From JBFWNZ01 sp050250795 (GTDB taxonomy: Bacteria; Pseudomonadota; Alphaproteobacteria; UBA8366), in the NCBI GenBank assembly GCA_050250795.1, contig JBFWNZ010000161.1, positions 1-8,404 on the forward strand: a stretch of 8,404 nucleotides of DNA. Direction: 5' to 3'. A model generated the notes under the pieces. That model searched no databases, was not told the DNA's origin, and saw only the letters and a list, made by a program, of their open reading frames with translations. The position numbers and the translations under genes were made by a program. Below are positions 1 to 5,384 of the stretch, one piece after another; position 1 is the first letter of the stretch; each line of letters opens with the position of its first letter.

Positions 1-1
1 C

Positions 2-751
2 AGCGTCTTCCGCGGCGACCTGTTCCAGGATCTGTACATGTCGCTCTACATGTACACCGGCAACTGGTCGGTGGAGACCGGTCCCGACGGCGGCACCGTC
101 ATGGTCATCGAGGCGTATTTCCGCAACCAGCTGCCGCCGGGGCGCTACCCCTATCCGTTCTGGCACAGCGAGGCGAAGTGGAACGCCTACCAGAAATCGA
201 ACGTGCTGCGGTTTCGCCTGAACGACGAGGGCAAGGTCGTGTTCGCGGCCCGCGACGACACCGGGTCGAATGCCGCGCGGCCGCACTTCACCCCGGTCAA
301 GCACGCGCCGTTCCTAGGCGAGTGGATGTGGCGCGACGACAGCGGCCAGGCCCAGCCGGTCGCGACGCTGTTCTCGGAATACTACAGCCCGGACAACCCG
401 AACCTGGCGACGCTCGACGAGGCCTACCGCAAGATGGCGCTCATCTTCCGAAACGCCAACTGCACCGGCTGCCACCAGCCGGAGGGGCACTGGAAGATGA
501 ACAAGCTGACCCTGCTGCAGACGCCGATACATGCCGCCAACAGCATCGACGCCGTGCTGGACGAGGTGCGCACCGGCAAGATGCCGGTCGACGACTACGA
601 CGACCCGATGCCGCTCGCCCCGGCGTTGCGGGCGTCGCTGCTGACCGAGGGAGAGGCGTTCCGGGCCGTGCTGAATGAGGCCGATGCCTGGGAAGCGGCG
701 AATAATCGGCCCAAGGCGCGGGTCGGCGCGACCGGAACGGCCAGCCGCTAG
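2..751 (+). CDS. c-type cytochrome-like protein, 5'-truncated
   Basis: The frame is open from the left edge (first whole codon at base 2) to TAG at 749-751, giving 249 residues, so the true start lies outside the window. A first in-window ATG at 38 is only internal. One haem c attachment motif, CTGCH, lies at in-window residues 154-158 (bases 461-475). A KMP motif 36 residues further on (Met at 581-583) is a plausible sixth haem ligand, as in small cytochrome c domains. The roughly 150 residues before the haem site are rich in Trp, Tyr and charged residues and contain no membrane segment; I do not recognise that part. Because haem c is attached in the periplasm, an export signal is expected in the missing N-terminus. 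The partner and electron-transfer role are unknown. The gene converges on the GST-like gene with a four-base overlap and no room for a terminator between them. Confidence 0.75.
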   Translation, partial: SVFRGDLFQDLYMSLYMYTGNWSVETGPDGGTVMVIEAYFRNQLPPGRYPYPFWHSEAKWNAYQKSNVLRFRLNDEGKVVFAARDDTGSNAARPHFTPVKHAPFLGEWMWRDDSGQAQPVATLFSEYYSPDNPNLATLDEAYRKMALIFRNANCTGCHQPEGHWKMNKLTLLQTPIHAANSIDAVLDEVRTGKMPVDDYDDPMPLAPALRASLLTEGEAFRAVLNEADAWEAANNRPKARVGATGTASR

Positions 752-1401
752 CCGCCCGGATCGAGGTCGCGGAAGCGGTCCCAGACCCAGGAGTCGCGGC
801 GACGCAGCAGACGGACGAACTCGGAGTCGAAATCCGGGTGCAGCGCACCCGTCACGAGGTCGCTGCCGAGCAGCGTGTCGATCCAAGCACGGGTGAGCGG
901 AAGTTCGTCGAGCAGCCCGGTGTTCATCCGCGTCTCGGCGAAGGCGAAGCGCTGCAGCGTGGGGGCATAGGCAGCGTCGACCATCGAGAAGCGGCTGCCG
1001 GCGAACCAGGGCCCGTCGTCCGCCCGCTCATGCGCAAGCGCCCGTTCCAGCGCCCGCACCTGCGGCAGGGCATCGGTCCGGGCGGCGCCTGAATCGGCGC
1101 GGTATTCGGCGAAATAGATGTCGCGCAGCGCCGCATGCAGCTCGTCCACCCCCTCGATCCAGCCGCGGTGCCGGGCGCGGGCGAACGGTTCCTCGGGATG
1201 CAGCCGGGGCGCCTCCGCCTCCTCCAGATATTCGGCGATGGCGGCGGACTCGAACAGGAACCTGCCCTCGGCGATCTCCAGCACCGGCACCAGCCCATAG
1301 GGCGCGATGGCGCGGAACCAGTCCGGCTTGCGGCGCAGGTCGAGATATTCGACGTCATAGGGCAGCCCCTTGGCGCGCAGCACGATGGCCACGCGCTGCA
1401 C
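748..1401 (-). CDS. glutathione S-transferase family protein
   Basis: The protein has the two-domain GST layout: an N-terminal thioredoxin fold with the cis-proline segment GLVPVLE (residues 36-42) and the glutathione-binding Glu-Ser pair (51-52), then a helical domain with the N-capping aspartate of FSMVDAAYAP (D142). With the GTG at 1399-1401 it has 217 residues. The same frame continues upstream with codons reading LIGSITCPRV, which is the missing first beta strand plus a Cys-Pro-x-Val active-site motif as in omega-like and SspA-like GSTs. The real protein therefore very probably starts further upstream, yet no ATG, GTG or TTG occurs in frame between 1402 and the ectD stop at 1522; only CTG codons (1428, 1488) are available. 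The family binds glutathione and may conjugate or reduce substrates; the substrate here is unknown. It lies 120 bases (from the GTG) downstream of ectD on the same strand, so it may be the last gene of the ect transcript. The family call is sure, the start is not. Confidence 0.85.
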   Translation of the reverse strand: MQRVAIVLRAKGLPYDVEYLDLRRKPDWFRAIAPYGLVPVLEIAEGRFLFESAAIAEYLEEAEAPRLHPEEPFARARHRGWIEGVDELHAALRDIYFAEYRADSGAARTDALPQVRALERALAHERADDGPWFAGSRFSMVDAAYAPTLQRFAFAETRMNTGLLDELPLTRAWIDTLLGSDLVTGALHPDFDSEFVRLLRRRDSWVWDRFRDLDPGG

Positions 1402-1459
1402 CCTGGGACAGGTGATCGAGCCGATCAGACGGTTGTGGTGCGGCTTGACTCCCTCGCGG

Positions 1460-1479
1460 GGTGGGCGGGCGGGCCCACC
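1460..1479 (-). repeat. GC hairpin in the ectD to GST gap, overlapping a G-quadruplex motif
   Basis: GGTGGGC at 1460-1466 is perfectly complementary to GCCCACC at 1473-1479, giving a 7-bp stem with a 6-nt loop. It lies about 40 bases after the ectD stop in the direction of transcription. No run of U follows in the transcript, so it is not a standard intrinsic terminator. It could stabilise the ectD mRNA end, attenuate read-through into the GST-like gene, or assist Rho. On the plus strand, bases 1458-1473 also read GGGG-T-GGG-C-GGG-C-GGG, a canonical four-tract quadruplex motif with one-base loops on the template strand of the operon. The structures are read directly; the function is inferred. 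Confidence 0.5.
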
Positions 1480-1521
1480 ATAGCCCAGCCCCGCCGCCGC
1501 CGCACCCGCGACCGAGCGTCG

Positions 1522-2427
1522 CTAGCGCGGCTGGACCGGCTCCGGATCGCGGCTGGCGATGAAGTCCGGCCGCGGCTTCGTGCCTGCGAAAGGCTGCATC
1601 AGCGCGTTGTCGGTGCTGTTGTAGACGATGAACAGGTTGCTGCGCGGCAGCGGCGTGATGTTGCCGTTGGAGCCGTGCATGGTGTTGCAGTCGAACAGGA
1701 CGACCGACCCGGCCCGGCCCGTCGGCGCCGCGATGCCGCCCCGCTCCACCAGCCGGGTCAGGCTGTCATGGTCCGGTACGCCGAAACGCTGGGCGCGCAG
1801 CGACTGCTTGTAATGATTCTCCGGCGTCTCGCCGAGGCAGGTCACGTAATGCTTGTGCGAGCCGGGAATGACCATCAGCGGGCCGTTATGCGGCGTGTTG
1901 TCGGTCATTGCCACGGACATGGACAGCGCGCGCATGCGGGGCATGCCGTCCTCCATGTGCCAGGTCTCGAAGTCGGAGTGCCAGTAGAACTCCTTGCCGT
2001 CGAAGCCCGGCTTGTAGTTGATCCGCGACTGGTGGATGTAGACGGGACCGCCGAGAATCTGCATGGCGACCCCGGCCAGACGCGGGTCGGCCGCCAGCGC
2101 GCCGAACACCGCGCTGCTGCGATGGATGGCGAAGATCGACCGGACGGCCCGGCCGCCCGGCTCGCGGATCACGCGGTCCTCGTCGCTCTCCGCCGCCTCG
2201 CGCCACAAGGCCGCCATCTCGGCGGTCAACGCCTCGACGGTGGTGCCGTCGAGATAGGCGTCGAGGAACAGGTAGCCGTCGCGCTCGAACGCGGCCAGCG
2301 CCTCGGGGTCCAGCGGCCCCGCTGCCGGCCGGCCATTCTCGGCCGGGTGGATGACGGGGTCCTGCCGCGGCAGCAGGCTGGGGCGGTCTTCGTAGCGCGA
2401 CGGATAAAGGTCCGTGACGGCATCCAT
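1522..2427 (-). CDS. ectD: ectoine hydroxylase (ectoine 5-dioxygenase)
   Basis: This is a non-haem Fe(II)/2-oxoglutarate-dependent dioxygenase of the phytanoyl-CoA dioxygenase superfamily that converts ectoine to 5-hydroxyectoine in the cytoplasm, using O2 and 2-oxoglutarate. At 301 residues it matches the usual EctD length of about 300. The iron triad is visible: H150 and D152 in FYWHSDFETWH, and H251 in CNTMHGSNGN. The EctD signature region, residues 147-171 (FYWHSDFETWH followed by EDGMPRMRALS), is intact, as are NGPLMVIPGSH (181-191) and a TPENHY segment (201-206). These separate it from generic PhyH proteins. The ATG at 2427 has an AAGGAG ribosome binding site 8 bases upstream (2436-2441). 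It follows ectC by 33 bases and completes an ectABCD operon, so the host should accumulate both ectoine and hydroxyectoine under salt or heat stress. Confidence 0.96.
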   Translation of the reverse strand: MDAVTDLYPSRYEDRPSLLPRQDPVIHPAENGRPAAGPLDPEALAAFERDGYLFLDAYLDGTTVEALTAEMAALWREAAESDEDRVIREPGGRAVRSIFAIHRSSAVFGALAADPRLAGVAMQILGGPVYIHQSRINYKPGFDGKEFYWHSDFETWHMEDGMPRMRALSMSVAMTDNTPHNGPLMVIPGSHKHYVTCLGETPENHYKQSLRAQRFGVPDHDSLTRLVERGGIAAPTGRAGSVVLFDCNTMHGSNGNITPLPRSNLFIVYNSTDNALMQPFAGTKPRPDFIASRDPEPVQPR

Positions 2428-2460
2428 GATGCGCGCTCCTTCGGATTCCGGTTCGCGCGG

Positions 2461-2856
2461 CTACTCGGCCGCGTCCTCGATCAGCGGATAGACGCCGTCC
2501 GCGTCATGCACTTCCTGCCCGGTGACGGGCGGGTTGAACACGCAGACGGTCCGCAGGTCGCTATGCGCCCGCACGACATGCTTCTCATGGCCGTCGAGCG
2601 CATAGAGCGTACCCGGCGCGAGCGGATAGACCCGCCCGTCCGTCTTGTCCTCCAGTTCGCCCTCGCCCGAGATGACGTACACGGCCTCGATATGGTTCGC
2701 GTACCACATATGCGTCTCGGTCCCGGCGTTCAGGACCGTGTCATGCATCGAGAAGCCGACGCCGTCGCGGCGCAGCAGAAAGCGGCGGCTGGTCCATGTC
2801 TCGGCCTTCACCTCGGCCGGAGTGCCCAGCAGGTCGTCCAGTCGTTTCACGATCAT
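2461..2856 (-). CDS. ectC: L-ectoine synthase
   Basis: A cupin-fold hydro-lyase that closes N-gamma-acetyl-L-2,4-diaminobutyrate to ectoine with loss of water, the last step of ectoine synthesis in the cytoplasm. It has 131 residues, typical of the family. It begins MIVKRLDD as expected. The metal ligands reported for characterised EctC proteins are at the same positions: E57 (in NHIEAVYVISGEGE), Y85 (GTLYAL) and H93 (GHEKH). The acidic C-terminal tail (DADGVYPLIED) is also typical. The start ATG at 2856 is preceded by a GGAG about 9 bases away, and the gap to the ectB stop is only 15 bases, so co-transcription and probably coupled translation are expected. Nothing looks damaged. Confidence 0.97.
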   Translation of the reverse strand: MIVKRLDDLLGTPAEVKAETWTSRRFLLRRDGVGFSMHDTVLNAGTETHMWYANHIEAVYVISGEGELEDKTDGRVYPLAPGTLYALDGHEKHVVRAHSDLRTVCVFNPPVTGQEVHDADGVYPLIEDAAE

Positions 2857-2871
2857 CGCAATATCTCCGTC

Positions 2872-4149
2872 TCAGGCCGCGTCCTTGTCGCCGCCCTCGG
2901 CCGCCGCCAGGGTCGCGCCCACGGCCGCGTCCAGGATATCCAGCCCCCGCGCCAACGCATCCTCGGGGATGGTCAGCGGCGGCATCACCTTCATCACCTC
3001 GCTCTCGGCGCCCGAGGTCTCCATCAGCAGGCCGCTGCGGAACGCCTCGGCGCAGATCGCGTCGGCCAGTTCGGGCACCCCCACGGCGATGCCCTGCATC
3101 AGTCCCCGCCCGCGCACCTGCCCCTGCAATTCGGGATACCGCCGGACGATGGCGTCCAGCCGTTTCGCCACCAGCGCCGCCCGCGCCTCGACGCCCCGCG
3201 TCAGCGCTTTGTCGCGCCAATGCTCCAGCGCCTCGGCGGCGGTGACGAAAGCCAGGTTGTTGCCGCGGAATGTGCCGTTGTGCTGGCCGGGGCCGAAGCA
3301 GTCGTGCTCCGGCCGCACCAAGGTCAGCGCCAGCGGCAGCCCGGCACCGCTCAGCGATTTCGACAGGCAGATCAGGTCCGGCTCGATCCCCGCCGGCTCG
3401 AAGCTGAAGAAGGGGCCGGTGCGGCCGCAGCCCGCCTGGATGTCGTCGACGATCAGCAGGATGCCGCGGTCCTTGCAGATCTGCGCCAGCCGCTTCAGCC
3501 AGGCGAAGCTGGCGACGTTCAGGCCGCCCTCGCCCTGTACCGTCTCGACGATCACGCCGGCCGGCATGTCCACGCCGCTGCCCGAATCCTCCAGCACCCG
3601 CTCGAAATAATCGAGCGTATCCATCTCGTTGCCCAGATAGCCGCAGAAGGGCATGCGTACCACATCGTGCAGCGGCACGCCCGCCCCTTCCCGCTTCATC
3701 GAATTGCCGGTCAGTGCAAGCGCACCCAGGGTCATGCCGTGAAAGGCATTGGTGAAGCTGACGATCGGCTGCCGTTCGGTGACAAGCCGGGCGATCTTGA
3801 TCGCCGCCTCGACCGCGTTGGTCCCGGTCGGTCCGGGGAACAGCATGCGATGCGGCATGCGGCGCGGCGTCAGGATCGTCTCCTGGAAGCGCTCGATGAA
3901 GGTCTCCTTGGCGCCGGTCGCCATGTCCAGGCTGTGCACCACGCCCTCGGCCTCCAGATACTCGATCATCTTGCGGCGCATCTCGGGCGGGTTGTGGCCG
4001 TAGTTCAGGGCCCCCGCCCCGGCGAAGAAATCGATATAGGCGCGCCCTTCGCGGTCCCACATCTGGTGGCCCCGCGCCCGCACGAAGACTGTCGGGAAGC
4101 TGCGGATATACGAGCGCACGTTGGATTCATGGGTCTCGAACGTGTCCAT
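2872..4149 (-). CDS. ectB: L-2,4-diaminobutyrate:2-oxoglutarate transaminase
   Basis: A PLP-dependent class III aminotransferase that transfers an amino group from glutamate to L-aspartate 4-semialdehyde, giving L-2,4-diaminobutyrate, the first committed step of ectoine synthesis. It has 425 residues, the usual EctB length. Visible elements are the phosphate-binding GPTGTN (106-111), the FHGMTLGAL segment (137-144), D235 in IVDDIQAGCGRTG as the pyridine-nitrogen ligand, and the Schiff-base lysine K264 in CLSKSLSG. HNGTFRGNN (290-298) supplies the second phosphate contact. The N-terminus (ESNVRSYIRSFP) is typical of EctB and separates it from GABA or ornithine aminotransferases. ATG at 4149 has AGGAG about 10 bases upstream. 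The gene lies 33 bases after ectA and 15 before ectC. Confidence 0.97.
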   Translation of the reverse strand: MDTFETHESNVRSYIRSFPTVFVRARGHQMWDREGRAYIDFFAGAGALNYGHNPPEMRRKMIEYLEAEGVVHSLDMATGAKETFIERFQETILTPRRMPHRMLFPGPTGTNAVEAAIKIARLVTERQPIVSFTNAFHGMTLGALALTGNSMKREGAGVPLHDVVRMPFCGYLGNEMDTLDYFERVLEDSGSGVDMPAGVIVETVQGEGGLNVASFAWLKRLAQICKDRGILLIVDDIQAGCGRTGPFFSFEPAGIEPDLICLSKSLSGAGLPLALTLVRPEHDCFGPGQHNGTFRGNNLAFVTAAEALEHWRDKALTRGVEARAALVAKRLDAIVRRYPELQGQVRGRGLMQGIAVGVPELADAICAEAFRSGLLMETSGAESEVMKVMPPLTIPEDALARGLDILDAAVGATLAAAEGGDKDAA

Positions 4150-4182
4150 CGTCGCTTACTCCTGTGTTGCTGTGCGGCCGCG

Positions 4183-4743
4183 TCAGGCCGGCTTGAGCGG
4201 GCCGATGCGGTAGTGCCGCTCGGCCTCGTGCTTTGGATCGGTGTCGGGGAAATCGGCGGCGGCGAAGCCGTCGCCGACCGCGCAGGCAAGGCCCCGGCGG
4301 CGCGCGAAGCTGCGGAACAGCGCATCCGATGCCGCATTGGACGGCGTGACCGTGGCCTCCAGCCACCGCACGCCGCGTCGCCCGGCCGCCTCATCCGCGA
4401 GAGCCGCCAGCATCCGCCCGGCCAGGCCCTGGCCGCGTGCGGCCGGCGCAACCCCGACCTGCCAGACGAACAGCGTGTCGGGCCGCGGCGGCGGGCGATA
4501 AGCCGCGACGAACCCCACGGCCTCGCCCCCGCGCTCGGCGATCAGGCTGGTGTCCGCGAAATCCGTGGCCACCAGCAGATAGGCATAGGGCGAATTGAGG
4601 TCGAGCGTGCCCCCATCGCGGACCAGCTTCCAGATCGCGGCACCATCGGCCCGGAGCGGGCGGCGCAGCAAAACCCCGTCGCGTTGGGCCCATCCCTGCG
4701 GATGGGCCAGACGTTGTCGGTCCTCGGCGATTGTCCCCGGCAT
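4183..4743 (-). CDS. ectA: L-2,4-diaminobutyrate N-gamma-acetyltransferase
   Basis: A GNAT-fold acetyltransferase that transfers the acetyl group of acetyl-CoA to the gamma amino group of L-2,4-diaminobutyrate, producing the EctC substrate. I chose the ATG at 4743 (186 residues), which leaves about 25 residues before the first GNAT strand, as in known EctA proteins. The acetyl-CoA loop is RGQGLA (103-108). The EctA-specific LDLNSPYAYLL (47-57) and LFVWQVGVAP (91-100) are intact, and the C-terminus ends RIGPLKPA. A longer in-frame start at 4827 would add 28 residues with no family-like content and no Shine-Dalgarno. GGGGAGG (minus strand of 4758-4764) is 14 bases before the chosen ATG, a rather long spacing, and an out-of-frame ATG touches it. 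The function is secure; the start is moderately so. It is the first gene of ectABCD. Confidence 0.93.
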   Translation of the reverse strand: MPGTIAEDRQRLAHPQGWAQRDGVLLRRPLRADGAAIWKLVRDGGTLDLNSPYAYLLVATDFADTSLIAERGGEAVGFVAAYRPPPRPDTLFVWQVGVAPAARGQGLAGRMLAALADEAAGRRGVRWLEATVTPSNAASDALFRSFARRRGLACAVGDGFAAADFPDTDPKHEAERHYRIGPLKPA

Positions 4744-4773
4744 TCCGGCCCGCTCATCCTCCCCGACCAATAT

Positions 4774-4787
4774 CCTGCATTCGCAGG
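4774..4787 (-). other. small hairpin in the ectA leader
   Basis: CCTGC and GCAGG pair perfectly around a 4-nt loop in the untranslated leader predicted from the ect promoter. The hairpin ends about 10 bases before the GGGGAGG ribosome binding site. It could influence translation start, but a 5-bp stem can also occur by chance. Confidence 0.3.
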
Positions 4788-4862
4788 CAAATATCTTTTT
4801 GCCCCGCAAATAATTATCGCGCGGCATGCGGCAAATTCGCCAAGCATCATTGGTCAGACAGG

Positions 4863-4891
4863 AAATTATGGACGGCCGGCAGCCATGTCAA
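4863..4891 (-). promoter_or_regulatory. sigma-70-type promoter of ectABCD
   Basis: On the minus strand a perfect -35 TTGACA (plus bases 4886-4891) is followed by CATAAT (4865-4870, spacer 15) or TAATTT (4863-4868, spacer 17) as the -10. Upstream of the -35 the DNA soon becomes strongly A+T-rich, which could act like an UP element. Transcription would start near 4856, leaving a leader of about 110 bases before the ectA ATG at 4743. An imperfect palindrome, GGCAAATTCGCC (4830-4841), lies just downstream of the predicted start and is a possible operator. The -35 is exact and the location is right; the -10 is ambiguous. Confidence 0.6.
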
Positions 4892-4900
4892 GCCGCGCAT

Positions 4901-5020
4901 GTTAAAAACATAAATTGTTCATATTTTTACTTATATTTTCGAATATACGATCCATATTAATTTTCCCCATCCGGATATCGAGATATATACGAATGAAAAA
5001 TACTTATATTCATTTATATG
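4901..5020. other. A+T-rich island between divergent ectA and nrdJ
   Basis: These 120 bases hold about 28 G or C (23%), against clearly GC-rich flanking genes. No convincing gene is present. Inside are a 10-bp direct repeat TACTTATATT (4928-4937 and 5001-5010, 73 bases apart, close to seven helical turns), an inverted repeat ATATT-N4-AATAT (4933-4946), and a second inverted repeat AATGAA-N11-TTCATT (4992-5014). Such tracts upstream of a -35 often bind nucleoid proteins or regulators, or bend DNA. The sequence facts are direct and the regulatory role is inference. Confidence 0.55.
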
Positions 5021-5147
5021 GCGGAAATACTGCGCCGTGAAGTTCTTGGCTGGACAAGGCGCAACAGTGCGGAGCCTCCATCGCCCCTTGAGCGGCAAGC
5101 GCACCAAATGTCCGGCCCGCGAATACTCGCGGATTTCGCAACATCGC

Positions 5148-5156
5148 TGTGGATAC
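5148..5156 (-). promoter_or_regulatory. DnaA-box-like site upstream of nrdJ
   Basis: TGTGGATAC on the plus strand matches the DnaA box complement TGTGGATAA at 8 of 9 positions. DnaA is known to regulate nrdAB in E. coli, so a site just upstream of a ribonucleotide reductase promoter is plausible. A single near-match can arise by chance. Confidence 0.3.
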
Positions 5157-5161
5157 TTAAC

Positions 5162-5210
5162 CCACGAAATATTCCCTCAATCTTCGCAGTAACCCCAAAA
5201 TATATTGCCG
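5162..5210 (+). promoter_or_regulatory. tandem NrdR-box-like sites upstream of nrdJ
   Basis: NrdR represses ribonucleotide reductase genes through paired 16-bp palindromes of the form acaCWATATATWGtgt, usually with a 15-16 bp linker. Bases 5195-5210 contain the core AATATATTG and match at about 11 of 16 positions. Bases 5162-5177 (CCACGAAATATTCCCT) match at about 10 of 16. The centres are about 33 bases apart, roughly three helical turns and slightly wider than usual. The downstream site overlaps the candidate -35 of nrdJ, as a repressor site would. The matches are imperfect. Confidence 0.4.
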
Positions 5211-5234
5211 ACCCCTAGATTTTGTGGCTAGACT
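5205..5234 (+). promoter_or_regulatory. candidate nrdJ promoter
   Basis: TTGCCG (5205-5210) and TAGACT (5229-5234) are separated by 18 bases, each matching 4 of 6 positions of the sigma-70 consensus. Transcription would begin near 5241, giving a leader of about 145 bases. Support is modest and comes mainly from position and from the overlapping NrdR-like site. Confidence 0.35.
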
Positions 5235-5240
5235 GATCGG

Positions 5241-5384
5241 ACCTGCTGGATTTGGGGTTGTTGGGGCCCTCCGGCTGGATCGACGGCGAGGACGCGGGGG
5301 CATTCCGAGACCGTCTCTTCAAGGGTGCATGCCGTCGCACCGGCTGCATGCGCCGCAAGGTGCAACCAACGGGGAGAGGCTTGA
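5241..5384 (+). other. nrdJ leader with inverted repeats
   Basis: This untranslated stretch returns to high GC. It holds an 11-bp palindrome GAGACCGTCTC (5307-5317), a 5-bp stem GGTGC/GCACC with an 8-nt loop (5324-5341), and a competing pairing between GCATGCCG (5327-5334) and CGG-ct-GCATGC (5341-5351). The ribosome binding site GGAGAGG lies at about 5373-5379. I looked for a B12 box or other cobalamin-riboswitch core, which would make sense for a B12-dependent enzyme, and saw none. Confidence 0.35.

Noticed and set aside
1520..1527. 8-bp palindrome CGCTAGCG at the ectD stop codon as a terminator or operator
   Set aside because: It is too short, leaves no loop for a hairpin and has no T-run; expected by chance in GC-rich DNA.
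4183..4827. Longer ectA starting at 4827
   Set aside because: The extra 28 residues do not resemble EctA N-termini and there is no ribosome binding site; the start at 4743 gives the usual family length.
1135..4905. A 1256-codon open frame on the plus strand, antisense to the start of the GST-like gene and all of ectABCD
   Set aside because: It lies opposite four clear enzymes, and its His-, Arg-, Gln- and Asp-heavy composition is what a GC-rich complement produces. It shows no recognisable domain.
5018..5218. A 66-codon open frame on the plus strand in the ectA-nrdJ region
   Set aside because: It has no Shine-Dalgarno, no recognisable domain, and overlaps the candidate NrdR and promoter sites.
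5241..5384. Cobalamin riboswitch upstream of nrdJ
   Set aside because: The leader is short for this class and I found no B12-box-like core; only small unrelated hairpins are visible.
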